Part shown: positions 44,327 through 56,156 of the stretch, one piece after another
Layout of the letters: every line of letters begins with the position of its first letter
Numbering within the stretch: the stretch's first letter is position 1
Origin: Plantago ovata
Taxonomy: Eukaryota > Streptophyta > Magnoliopsida > Lamiales > Plantaginaceae
Reading direction: 5' to 3'
Length of the DNA: 64,000 nt
Assembly (NCBI GenBank): GCA_028274465.1
Contig: CM051455.1
Coordinates: 102,918,942 to 102,982,941 of the forward strand
Translations under genes and position numbers: made by a program
Notes under the pieces: generated by a model
The model's database searches: none
What the model saw: only the letters and a program-made list of their open reading frames with translations
Told to the model about the DNA's origin: nothing

Positions 44327-46842
44327 TGTAACGGTATCGGTTTTTGAAAACAAAATAATTTCTTGAAAATAAAATCCAAAATAACTTTAATAACAACGGT
44401 CGGCAATCGATGCCAAAATAATCTTTGACGCGCACAACGCTAACAGAAACAACTAAATATCCAACGGTAACTTAGAATTCAAATGAAACAACGAGTGAAG
44501 ACAGTAAAAAGTTCATCTTCTTATTTTGAAATAAATTCCCAAGACACCCCAGACCCTTCTCTCAGTCGCTGGCATCCTATTCGCGAACATCCTCAGCAGT
44601 ATCTGGAAGGAACGAATTTTGAAAACAAAGAGAGTGTGAGATAAAGGATCTCAGTGAGGTTCTAAGTTAAAAACAGAAAGTAAACAGTTTTGAAATCAAA
44701 ATCCTTTTCAGAAAAGCAATCAAACAGAACAGATCACATAACAAAATAACATAACAGATAAGTTGAAGACCGTTGGTGCAGCCCGCCATATTGCTCCTAC
44801 TCCTAGAATGCCCTTATAACTCCCTCCAGAGGGTGCACAACTCCGGACAGAAACAGAAACCCCCGTGTACTTTGGGGAAACAGAACCTACGACCTTAATA
44901 GACCTCAGCGACTTCTGCCTCGCGCCTAAAAGGGATTAGACTAGGCAATAATCAAGCAAACCCGATAGTCCTCTACTACCCAAGCCTACCTAATTACGAC
45001 CTAATCGACCGGTCACACAGAAATAGAACAGATACAGATAATCAAACACCGAGAGGTGTTCCTGCAGAAAAGTTAATCCAGAACAGAGTAACAATAAACA
45101 GAGAAAGTAAATAGTCATACTTACGACTTAGATACTTTTACGCGGAAGCATACAGTAAAACAGTATATAAAGTAATAGGTACAAGTTGTCACATATCCTT
45201 CCAGTTTTCGCAAATAAGTAAGTTTAGGGGTGAACACTCACCTCAACTTGCGAGCAAAAGATCTCCAACGAGTAGCGAGCTTACGGGTTATCGAACAACG
45301 GAGAACCTAAAGAGAAGGTACTAATTACACTTTAGAAGTCGAACGAACGGAAGGAAAAAGAGTTGGTAAAGACGGGGTTCGAACTCGGGACCTCTAAGTT
45401 AGTCAAGCAAGGACCTAACCAACTAGGCTAGCAAGTCAAGTCATTACTAAAGTACAAAAACAGAAACTAAGTGGAAACATATTCAGAAAAAACTCTTTCG
45501 GTTTTCAGACTCTGGAAATTACCAAAATACCCTTCAGCGGTAAATTGCAAAAAGATCCTTTTCAAAATCAGAAAGTACAAATAAGACCAGATGTTTTCCA
45601 AACGTACATAACAGTCCCCACAGAATAAAAAGGTTTACAAAAAAGTACTATGTCAGTCAACTATGGTCAAAGTTAAATTGCAAAAAGGTCCTTTAGGTTT
45701 TCAAATTTCCCAAAACAGTCCACAAGGTTCAGATTACTATCACTAAAGTCCAATTCAGTCCTTTTCAAAGTCAACAGAAACTACGGTCAACAACCAACAC
45801 AAGTCCAACAACAGTAACAACAATCTAACAAATCCTAAGTCCCGGTTCTCAGTTCGAATCAAAATAACATGGTCAGATTGAACAAGGGTAAAACGGTCCA
45901 GGGGCAAAAAGTCCAAAATAGAATACGAATTTTGAATCGAAAGAAACAGTAAAGAAATCGAGATCACCTTCGAAAGGGAATAGAGTCAATCTGCAATTCG
46001 AATGAATACCAAAAAAAGAAAAGAACTCAAAACGAGATTCGAATCGAAATCGCAATCGAGATTCGAATCGAAATCGCAATCGAGATTGAATCTGAAACGG
46101 AAGGACAGAACAAAAGCTTACCGATCGAGATCGATATCTGACCGGACCGGACGTAACGAATCGGTGGCGATCGGATCGGGAACAGGCGGCGGCGACGACT
46201 CGAATCGGAAAGGAACGGACGGATCGATCGAGACAGGCGGATCGGTCGAGAAAGATGGTGCAGCGGCAGCGTACGGATTAACGGAGCGGCAATGCGAATC
46301 GCGGTGATCGATCGAGACAGACGAACGGCGGCTCGGTGCGGCGGGATGGCGGCTCGGTGATGGCGGTGCGGTGCAGACGGATCGAACAAATCAATCGATC
46401 GGAATAGCACGGTCACGAATGCGGCGGCGGCGCAGCGAGTTCGGTACGGCGAACGGAGCAGCAAGGCAGCGGCGAGATCGGAATCGCACGGCAGCAGCAG
46501 CAATCTTCCCTCTTCTCTCTCTTTTTCTCTTTCTCTCTTTCTTTCTTTTCTTTTGTTTTGAACGGCAGAATGAATGAGGGAGATGGAGAATACTGATTAG
46601 GGTTAGGGTTTAGGTCTAAAGGGCCGATCAATGGGCCTTGACTGGGCTAAAGAATGGGCCAAAAGAGGTCAGAAAGTCAAGTCTTCCAGCTCGATCCAAA
46701 CGTAACGAAATGAACTAGTTTACGCAAAATTAATTAAATAATTATCGAATAAATAATTTACTCTGATAATTAATTAACTAAATTAAATAATTAAATAATA
46801 AAATAATAAATAAATAATTAAAAAAAAAGACGGGGTGTTGCA
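44327..46842 (-). repeat. 3' LTR of Tek-2 (2516 bp)
   Basis: Reverse complement of the Tek-1 LTR with many substitutions and small indels. Starts TGCAACACCCCGTC on the minus strand at 46842 and ends ...CCGTTACA at 44327. It contains the tRNA-like segment (45375-45430). Open frames in the Arg/Ser-rich part (46030-46500) are compositional. Confidence 0.92.
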
Positions 46843-46855
46843 CTCTTCCCCCCTT
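46843..46855 (-). other. Polypurine tract of Tek-2
   Basis: Minus strand AAGGGGGGAAGAG directly before the LTR, same as in Tek-1. Confidence 0.9.
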
Positions 46856-46858
46856 AAA

Positions 46859-47348
46859 AGAATTTGGTCCGCAAATTCGCACCTGAAAAGTTGAAGAGCT
46901 TGGGATACTGCCGGCGCATGTCATCCTCGCTTTCCCAGGTTGCCTCCTGATACTGATGATTTCTCCACAGAACCTTTACTTGCTTATTTGCCTATTACGG
47001 AGCTGTTGCACCTTCTGGTCTAGAATACGAACCGGTTGCTCCACATAAAACAAATCCTCCTCAATGATCACCTCCTCGGGTTGAATCACGTGTGACGGAT
47101 CCGGATAGAACTTCTTCAGTTGAGATACATGGAAGAAATTGTGAATCCCAGTAATAGTAGTGGGTAGTTGCAACCGATAAGCCACAACGCCAACTCTCTC
47201 AATGATCTCGTATGGTCCTACATACCGAGGGTTCAGTTTAGCTCTACGACCTATACGAACAATTCCCTTTCTCGGAGATAGCTTGAGAAAGACAAAATCA
47301 CCAACTTCGAACTCCAAATCTCGCCTACGATTATCGGCGTAACTCTTT
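46859..47348 (-). pseudogene. Tek-2 integrase C-terminus and chromodomain
   Basis: From 47348 the minus strand reads the integrase tail (EVGDFVFLKLSPRKG, AKLNPRYVGPYEI, FHVSQLKKFYPDP). The chromodomain-like region follows, continuing past a stop near 46976 to ATWESED. The third aromatic residue (Trp) is kept here, unlike in Tek-1. Chromodomains guide integration to particular chromatin. Upstream sequence is interrupted by A, with 34 bases of target lost. Confidence 0.87.
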
Positions 47349-48725
47349 TGTCTTTTTTACCTTCTTTTGCTATCTTCTAGCCTTGTTTTTTGGTTAATTT
47401 TGTAGAATAGTGTCACGTTTTGTGTTTTCTGCATTTTCGGGCACTTAGGTACGAAACGGCGTTTTTTGAGCTAAAAACGAGCCTTTTTTATGGAAAAGAT
47501 GGCCCCGTTGAAGTTCCCCAATCTCCGTGGCTTGTTCATAAGTGTTTGAGTATCAATAAGCATCGAGAAGGATGAGTCCAAGGCACCCGAGGGCCATGCG
47601 AGGGCAAAAAAATTGAGTTTGAAGACAAAAATCTGCCCAGGAGCCAAGCTAAGCGCCTGGAATAGTGAAGCGCTCCGCTTCAATTTTCAGGGGCTTTGGC
47701 ACAGAAGCCAAGCGAAGCGCTTGGAGTGCCCGAAGCGCTTCACTTGCCAAGCGCTCCGCTTGGCTTCTCCAAGCGGTCCGATTGGCAGCGGTTACGTTTT
47801 CGGATTTTCCTTCTTAGATCTGATCTTTGATCATTTTTTGAAGATCTTTTGAACTGTAACTTGGTTTTGGAGAGCTCCTAAGCCCCAAAACTCAGAGAAT
47901 ATTCAGATTACATTGTATTTTAGCTTGGGATTCAAGGTTTTGATTGGGATTCATCCTTTGTAATCATCTACGGAGAGGTTTTCTTTGCTTCCCACCGATT
48001 AGTGACAGCTTTGGTGGTAACTTGTATCACTCTCTTGTCTTGTAGTTTGATATGATGTATTCTGATTATTATTCATATGAATTGATGTCTATGTTGATGA
48101 ATATGAGTAGCTAAATCTTTTGTGTTGGTGGTAGAATGTAGAATATGCATGCTATGGGTTATGTTTATGCTTACATGAGATTGTGATTCAATCTTGCTGC
48201 AAATCCCTTCATATGATTCTTAGTTGCCTATAAAATATATTCGAATTGAGTATAGTGACAAACTCTTGGTCAATGAAAGCTATATGATTGTATGTTAGAG
48301 ATTTGCAGCATGCTAGATAAATGGTGTTGGTGACAAGCACCTCTAAAGTATTGATAGTGATGTTTCATGATGTGTGTCTTAAATTTGCCTAGACGAGTTG
48401 CTTAGCAGACTTGATCGAAGGTTCTACGCACTGAACTTGTGAACATATACGTAACCCATGCATGTGTATTTGATTTCTACCACCAACCGTTTTCCAAAAC
48501 TTGTTTACAACAATCTGATTTCTCGTTACTTTTGTTCAAAGGAAACGATTCTCTAAACATTTGAACTCGTTGACTGAAATTACTTGCAAAAACCTCAGGC
48601 AAAGCCACGTTAGGTCCCGAGAGAACGACACTCGAGGACAACTTGCCATTGCACTCTAGTTTGTGTAGTGATAAGTGTTCTTAGGCTTTTAAACAAATTT
48701 AATTGGTGAAAAACGACATTCATCA
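47349..48725 (+). repeat. 5' LTR of A, first about 31 bp missing
   Basis: It matches 61453-62840 from TTTTTACCTTC onward and ends ACGACATTCATCA. AAGCG palindrome cluster at 47644-47788. TATA-like CCTATAAAATATATTC near 48227. Confidence 0.9.
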
Positions 48726-48728
48726 ATT

Positions 48729-48746
48729 TGGCGCCGTTGCCGGGGA
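48729..48746 (+). other. Primer-binding site of A (tRNA-Asp)
   Basis: TGGCGCCGTTGCCGGGGA, three bases after the LTR, complementary to the 3' end of tRNA-Asp over 18 nt. Confidence 0.94.
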
Positions 48747-48895
48747 CTTAACTCCTTTGGTTGGTGTTTTTGTTTTGGTTTTTTCAGCCAACATCTCTTT
48801 CCCACCCCTTATTTCTTTCTTGATTGAATTGTGTGAAAGTTTTGCGTAACTAACGGAAACTTACAGTTAGTTGAAGGCTTTGTTGTTGAACAGGT

Positions 48896-49705
48896 ATGGA
48901 AGAAGTTTGCTTGAACGAAGCTTTCAAAGTCCGGTATGAGGCGATAAGGAAAGAGCCGGCGATTTATCTTGAACCGGAGGCTAGGTTATATGAGGTCACT
49001 GATGAAATTCTCTATAGCATAGCTACCTTCCAAGATTCGCCTTGTGAGAATGCATTACGATTCGTGGTAGAATACCGGCGTGACGTTGGGTTGTTACCAC
49101 CACGTGATTTGAATGATGATCAGCTCTTGCGGCGGCTGTTTCCATGTGCTCTTACTGGGAAACCCAAGGAATGGTTGAGATCTTTGCCTGGGCGATCACT
49201 GAGGAGTTGGCAAGACGTGGTAGACGCCTTTCTTGATCGGTTCCTTTCGCCTAGGGAAAATGAAGAGCTCAAGAAGCGGATAATTGAATTCGCTCAGCGG
49301 AAGGGAGAAAGGTTCTGCGATGCTCTAGAGAGATTTGAGCTCTACAAGGGCGAATGCCCACATCATCGGTTGAGCGAATATGAACTAATTACTTGTTTTT
49401 ATCGAGGATTGGATGAAGACTTGCAGTTGGTGATAGATGGTGCATGTGACGGTATGGAGAATTGTACCGTATCCCAAATCCAAGAGGTTTTTGGGAGATT
49501 GCTCGCTGCGACACGTAACCATGCTCTTGTGTCACCGGTTGATTACTCAGAGATGTATCGAGCACCCAAGCCTATTGCCATTAGTTCTTATGATGACAAC
49601 TTCGATTATAAAGTGAAGACATACTTGGGCGAAAATATTCCATATTACGTCTTTGAGGTGGAAGACTCGCAAGCTCAAGGTGAAGAGGAGTGCTTCACCG
49701 AATAG
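48896..49705 (+). CDS. Gag of element A
   Basis: An open frame of 269 codons from ATG 48896 to TAG 49703-49705. It encodes the retrotransposon gag domain: ALTGKPKEWLRSLPGRSL (about residues 84-101), AFLDRFLSPRENEELKK and CPHHRLSEYELITCFYRGL (about 146-164). It forms the particle in which reverse transcription occurs. No CCHC knuckle is seen. It is diverged from the gags of B, C and D, which lack pol. The TAG is in frame with the following pol region, so gag-pol may once have been a single protein, may be joined by read-through, or the TAG may be a recent nonsense change. Confidence 0.85.
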   Translation: MEEVCLNEAFKVRYEAIRKEPAIYLEPEARLYEVTDEILYSIATFQDSPCENALRFVVEYRRDVGLLPPRDLNDDQLLRRLFPCALTGKPKEWLRSLPGRSLRSWQDVVDAFLDRFLSPRENEELKKRIIEFAQRKGERFCDALERFELYKGECPHHRLSEYELITCFYRGLDEDLQLVIDGACDGMENCTVSQIQEVFGRLLAATRNHALVSPVDYSEMYRAPKPIAISSYDDNFDYKVKTYLGENIPYYVFEVEDSQAQGEEECFTE

Positions 49706-52700
49706 GAAGAAAAGGTGTTATCCACTCTAATGGAGGTTCGGGGAAATATGCTTGAAGTAGCGGGTAAATACCAAGAGGATTTTGATACTAGAATGGAGTG
49801 TGTGTATGAAGTTCTAGTAGAATCTGAGGTCATGCTCGAGTTACTAGAAGAGAAAATGAGTAAAGAAAGGGGTTCCGAGTGTCACATGCATGAAGAAAAT
49901 TCACTGGAAATTCGGGCTGAGCGCTACGGACAGTCAAGCGGAGCGCTTGAAATTCTAGGAGAGAAAGGAGAGGAAACAAAAGAAGCTCCAGGAGCCAGGC
50001 GAAGCGCTTGGCCTGGGCCAAGCGAAGCGCTTGGCAAGTGCTCCGCTTGCGCTCTGTCAAGCGGTCCGCCTGAGACCTGGGAGGAAAATTCTGATTTTTC
50101 CGAAAATGAGAGAAATCTTAATCGTCAAGAGGAGTTCATTGAGGGACTTGAGGCTGATCTGGAAGGGGAAGAAGAACATTGTGAAAGCTCCAGGATTGAG
50201 GAAGAACTTGAAGAGGCAAACATACTTTTGCGGAGTGGCAAGGAATCAAGACCACCGTATCCTTTGATGTATCCTTCTAAAACTAAATCTTTGCCTAATA
50301 ATACATGTGATACAGGTGATGATGAGCAGCTGGAGAAGGAGGTTGTAGAAGAATCCGCACCAACCCCTGAACTTGTTACTGAGAAGGATAAGGAAGATGA
50401 GGAAGGGGGTGCACGACAAAAGGAGGGCGGACTCCATAAGTCGCCTAATCCTTATGTGCCCCCTAAACCCCATCTTCCCTTTCCCGGAAGGAGAAAGGAA
50501 GCTAAGAAGGACATCCGAGACTCACCTATATATGGGATTCTATCAAAAGTAGAGGTGAACGTTCCCCTTCTGGAATTGATTCAAAATATTCCCGCTTACA
50601 CGAAATTTTTCAAAGAAGTGAGGAGTAATAAGAAGATTTTCCAGAAAGGGGATGTTGCTGAACTTGAAATGGTTAACTCGGTGCATGAGTTACCTTTGAA
50701 GCAAAAGGATCCCGGGAGTTTCATAATTAGTATCACCATGGGAAACGGCCGATCCACAAAAGCAATGCTCGATTTGGGGGCTAGCATTAATCTAATGCCA
50801 TACTCCATCTACAAGGCGTTGGGGTTGGGAAAAATCCAACCCACTAGCATGGTCGTTCAAATGGCTGATCGAAGTGTGAAACGCCCACTGGGGATAGTCG
50901 AGGATATTGTAGTGAAGGTGGATAGAATCATTGTACCAACCGACTTTGTGGTGATGGAAACAGCAGACGAGGGTACAAGTTCGAGAAAGGAGCATATTGT
51001 GCTTTTGGGCAGACCCTTCATGGCTACCACCAACACATGTTTGGAGCTTCGAGGGAAAAAGATCACCATGGAGGTACTCGGAGACAAAGTTCAGATCGAG
51101 CAATACAAACAGGTATGTGAACCTGACTCTGAGGAAGCTATGATTGAAGAACTTAAATTTGTTGATTGTTATGAATCTGTCTCTTGTGATACTTATTCGG
51201 CCCATCAAGTTAGCGACCCTTTACAAGCCGCTCTTACTATGAACCTAGAAGAGGGATTTTTCACCGAAGAAGTGTTAGCTATGACAGCCCTCCTAGATAA
51301 TGCACCCGAAATTCCTCTAGGGGAAGAAGTAGAGGAGTCCCTAGGAGTAGATGAAGATGAAGGAGTGACCCCTCCACCTAGTGAACCAACCCTTGAGCTT
51401 AAACCATTACCAAGCCATTTGAAATATGTCTTCTTAGGAGAGAATGAGTCCAAACCTGTAATCATATCTTCTAAGCTTGGTAAGGAGGAAGAGGCTAAGT
51501 TAGTGGAGGTGCTGAAAAGAAACACAGGAGCCATAGGATGGAGCATAGGTGACATCAAGGGTATAAGCCCGGTGCAATGTACACACAAAATAGCCTTAGA
51601 GGAAGATGCGAAACCTGTTAGGCAACCACAACGTAGGCTAAACCCAACTATGCAAGAAGTTGTGAAGAAAGAGGTGCTTAAACTCCTAGATGCTAAGATG
51701 ATTTACCCAGCTCCCGATAGCAGATGGGTTAGCCTCGTCCATGTAGTCCCTAAGAAGTCGGGTATAACGGTCGAAGCAAATGACAAAGGGGAATTAGTAC
51801 CCGTTAGGAAAACAACGGGGTGGCGTATGTGCATCGATTATAGGAAATTCAATTCTGCAACAAAGAAAGATCATTTTCCTTTACCATTTATTGATGATAT
51901 GCTTAACCGCCTAGCTGGGCAAGAGTTCTATTGTTTCTTGGATGGTTTGTTAGGTTTCTACCAGATTCCTATAGCTCCCGAGGACCAAGAGAAGACCACC
52001 TTCACATGTCCTTTTGGCACTTTCGCGTACCGGAGGATTCCCTTCGGATTGTGCAATGCTCCGGCCACTTTCCAATGCTGCATGCTCTCCGTCTTCTCCG
52101 ACATGGTGAATAAATTTGTTGAGGTATTTATGGATGATTTTTCCATTTACGGTGATTCATTTGATGATTGTCTTGATAAACTTGATCGTGTCTTAAGGAG
52201 ATGTATTGAATGTAATCTTACCTTGAGTTGGGAAAAGAGTCACTATATGGTTAAAGAGGGAATTGTGTTGGGACATGCTATTTCTAAAAGAGGGATAGAG
52301 GTAGACAAAGGGAAACTTGAAATCATTGAAAAGTTACCTCCACCTACTTGTGTGCGTGAATTGCAATCCTTCCTTGGGCATGTAGGCTTCCATAGGAGAT
52401 TTATCAAAGATTTCTCTAAGATAGCTAAGTGCTTGAGTAACTTGCTTGATAAAGATGTTCCCTTCGAATTCACACAAGAATGTCTTGACGCTTTCCACAC
52501 ACTTAAGGAGAAACTCTTAACAACCCCTATTGTAGTCTCTCCGGATTGGAAAATTCCTTTTGAAATTATGTGTGATGCTTCTGACTATGCTATGGGTGCT
52601 GTTCTTGGTCAGAAGGTTGATAACCGTTTCAGAGTGATTTACTATGCTAGTAAGACCCTAGATGCTGCTCAGATTAATTATACTACCACTGAGAAAGAAT

Positions 52701-54292
52701 TCTTAGCGGTTATTTTTGGTCTAAGTAAATTCAGGTCCTATATTACTGGGTACAAAGTTTTTGTTCACACTGACCATGCAGCTCTCAAGCATTTGATTGC
52801 TAAGCGTGAAACCAAGCCGCGCTTGATGCAGTGCGTACTTCTTCTCCAAGAGTTCAAGGTGGAATTAATCGATAAAAGTGGCAAGGAAAACCTAGTGGCG
52901 GACCACTTGTCCCGGTTGCCAAACATTCCACAAGATGACACACCCGTTCCAGATGATTTGCGCGATGATCAGTTGATGCGCATAGAGTTGGAAACATGGT
53001 ACGCCGATATCGTTAACTTCTTAGCCACAAATGTGATGCCAACCCATCTCTCAGGACCTGAACGACGTTCACTTGTGAGGAATGGTCGCCATTACATATG
53101 GGATGACCCGTACTTGTTTCGCAAGGGAGGAGATGAAGTCTTGCGGAAGTGTGTACCCGAGAAAGAGCAATTGTCGATACTGGGATTCTGCCATGAGTTA
53201 GAATGTGGAGGGCATTATAGTGGCCAAAAAACCGCTCGCAAGGTGCTTCAATCCGGGTTCTTTTGGCCCAGCTTGTATGAAGATGCGCGCTCATTTGTGG
53301 CGCAATGTGACTCATGCCAACGGAGTGGCAACATTGGCAAGCAACAAGAGATGCCCCAGCAAGGTAACTTAGTTGTTGAGCCTTTTGATGTTTGGGGTAT
53401 AGACTTTATGGGACAATTCCCTAAGAGTAATGGGTATGAATATATCTTGGTTGCGGTCGACTATGTCACCAAATGGGTAGAGGCTGTTCCCACCCAGACT
53501 AATGATGCCAAGGTTGTACTCTCTTTTCTTCGTGATGTGATCTTCAATAGGTTTGGGACCCCGAGGTCCATTATCAGCGATGGGGGAACTCACTTTGTGA
53601 ACAAGGTCTTCGCTAATCTCATGAAGAAGTACGGGGTCACACATTTCGTTGCTACTCCATAACATCCTCAAACATCTGGCCAAGTAGAAGTGAGCAATCG
53701 GCAAATCAAGAAAATCTTGGAGCGGGTAGTCAAACCCTCGAGAAAGGATTGGTCCACCAAGTTGCCGGATGCACTATGGGCATATAGGACCTCGTTCAAA
53801 ACGGTGATTGGTACCACTCCCTACCGGCTTGTGTACGGGAAAGCTTGCCATCTACCCGTGGAGTTGGAGCATAGAGCACTTTGGGCCATCAAGCAATTGA
53901 ACCTTGATATGGAGAAAGCCGGTGAAGAAACACTTTTGCAACTCACCGATCTAGATGAGCTAAGATTGAAAGCCTTCGAGAGTGGTAAGATATACAAGGA
54001 ACGGGCAAAGAGGTATCATGATAGAGGCATCATTCGCAAGGATTTAGTCCCAGGACAAAAGGCACTCCTCTTCAACTCTCGGTTGCGACTTTTTCCTGGA
54101 AAACTCCGTTCTAGATGGGACGGACCATTTGAAATTGTCCGAGTAGCACCCCATGGTGCTCTGGAACTCTTGGACAACCAAACCGGAGCTACCTTCAAGG
54201 TCAATGGCCAGAGAGTTAAGCCGTACCTAGAGCCTCTCGAGTCAACTCATGAAGTGGAGGTTGACTTGGTTGAGGTACCTTTTGTATCTTAG
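49706..54292 (+). pseudogene. Pol of element A: protease, RT, RNase H, integrase (one internal TAA)
   Basis: An open frame follows gag in the same phase to TAA 53660-53662, then continues in phase to 54290-54292. An N-terminal acidic linker contains the AAGCG palindrome cluster in frame (49935-50073). The protease shows [13 protein letters not shown] (from 50768), an Athila hallmark with DLG in place of DTG. RT has [22 protein letters not shown] and [10 protein letters not shown] (DD near 52133). RNase H has [14 protein letters not shown] and [10 protein letters not shown]. Integrase has the HHCC region (53180-53330), [16 protein letters not shown] and, after the [16 protein letters not shown] with the catalytic Glu, ending with a [14 protein letters not shown] tail. 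In the second assembly copy the TAA codon reads TAT. Confidence 0.88.
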
Positions 54293-56156
54293 TTCATTTC
54301 TTTAGTTTCTTGTACTCTTTATTTGCTTTTGTAGTTGTGGCCGGTGTGCCTTTTGTCGTGATTAGTTTAGTCTAGTTTTGTCTTGGTGCCTTAGGTGATT
54401 AAGAGAGGAAAAACATCGAAAATCTAGAACAGGGCCAAGCGAAGCGCCTGGAAGGGCCAAGCGGTCCGCTTCAAATTCCAGGAAGTTTTGCAACTTCCTG
54501 GAAATTCAAGCGGAGCGCCTGGAGCCTCCCAAGCGCTCCGCTTGGACCCTGTGCCTAGATTTTCCTCGTTTTTCCATTCTTCTCACCTTTGCGCACCCGT
54601 TCTCACTTGTTTCTTGAGTCCTTTCAGGTACTACTCATATATAGAAGATTGGACACGAACCTTTATCTCAGGGAAGTGTACTTTCAATCCAATTTTTCCT
54701 TTTCTTTCAACTTTTCTTTGCCTCGAGGACGAGCAAAAGTTTAGGTTTGGGGAGGGGGTATTGGATTTCAATTGTATATGCTTGTGTGGTTCGTACATGC
54801 CTGATTTTACTCAAGTTCATGTGATTTTTCGTGTTTTTTCAAATTTTTGCATGCATATCATCCCTAGATTAGTTGTTGCACGTTGTTGTGTGTGGAGTTA
54901 TTGCCAAGTCTTTTGAACTTTTTTATTGAGTAGACTAAGTGTTTATGGCCATTGATCATATGTTGAATCACTTTGCAAGTAGTTTGAGGCTTGTCTCGCA
55001 TGATTGTCACATTCGCAGTGCACTAGTTAAGCTTAGTAGTCTCGACATCACCTTGAGTGGTGTTTCTTCTGCTGCGGTTCACGATGGCCTTATGAAATGA
55101 TGCATGTTAGAGTCTATGGTTGTAACCCGTGTAATTATGTACGTAAGAGGCGACAAGTTCTTCACCTCGATTTGAGATTGCCAAATGCCTAGGAAGGAGT
55201 AGTGTGAGGTGTGCGATTCCTTGTATTAAACCTTCTATCGAATAGGTTTGGGGAGGGGGTTGCTTCGTTGATCTTGTCTTTCGTCTTTGAGTCGTTGTAA
55301 AGTTTCCTTTTTTTTTTTTTTTTTTTCTGTTGTTTGTGTGTCCCAACCTCTTCTTTCGAATAGGTTTGGGGAGGTGTCTTTGTAAAAGTCTTTCCTTTTT
55401 CTTTTTCGTCTTTGTGCTCAACCTATTCTTTCGAATAGTTTGGGAGGTGTTTTTGACACCTAGTACTGCTGCTTGCCCCTATAAAAAAAAAAAAGAGAAA
55501 AGAAAAAAAAAAAAAAAAAAAAAAAAAGAAAGAAAGAAAAAGAATAAGACCCAAAAGCAAAAGAAGGGTCGTTAAGCCAAAGCAGTCTAGTAAGTGTCAA
55601 GTGTCATGTAAATATTTGTTATTGTGAAGTGTCGAGTTGTAAATTCTATCTTTCGTTTCGTGTCGCCTTTGTCCAAGGCCTGTTCTTGACCACCCTCGTC
55701 TTGCTATTCAAGAAGTGGTTGAAAGAGGCTCATTCTTGAGAGTCTGGGTAGAATAGGGGAGTGTTATCTTTCTAAGGGAACCCTCCTTCGTTTGATGAGA
55801 GCCAGTATGGTTCGCCCTCTCTTGAGGAAAAGTCTCGCTTGGTGAACAGAAGTAAGCCTCGGTTTCATAGGCACGGGGCAATTGTAGTATGATAACATGC
55901 ATCATGTGTCGTCACTGACCAGGTCCAGGTAGAAGATGTTACGAGAGACTCCTTTGTTTAACCAAGTGCACTGAGAATGTGTATATTCGCAATCGAGGCA
56001 TACTTCAACCTATTTGCATGTCATGCTCATTTGGTTTGTTCATAAGCATTTGGTAGATTCATAGATTAGTTCACTTTACTTGGCATGAGACTCCTTTTGT
56101 GTTGCATTTAGGATAGTTTGTTGCTTGAGGACAAGCAAAGGTTGGTTTGGGGAGTT
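54293..56156 (+). other. 3' non-coding region of A
   Basis: In order: AAGCG palindromes (54433-54544), a perfect hairpin (54476-54503), a first polypurine-like tract TTTGGGGAGGGGG (near 54753-54765), blocks conserved with B, C and D, and hairpin plus G-run modules (near 55230, 55355, 55430). Then come a purine run (55482-55570), the conserved block 55700-56000 and the true polypurine tract (near 56140-56156). No env-like frame is seen. Confidence 0.78.
54476..54503 (+). other. Perfect hairpin after pol of A
   Basis: TTCCAGGAAGTT, loop TTGC, AACTTCCTGGAA: a 12-bp uninterrupted stem 184 bp after the pol stop. Repeated at about 59996-60023 in the second assembly copy. Confidence 0.8.

Noticed and set aside
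47644..47788. CRISPR-like spaced repeats formed by the AAGCG motifs.
   Set aside because: Units are palindromic, irregularly spaced, of unequal length, and part of LTRs in a plant genome.
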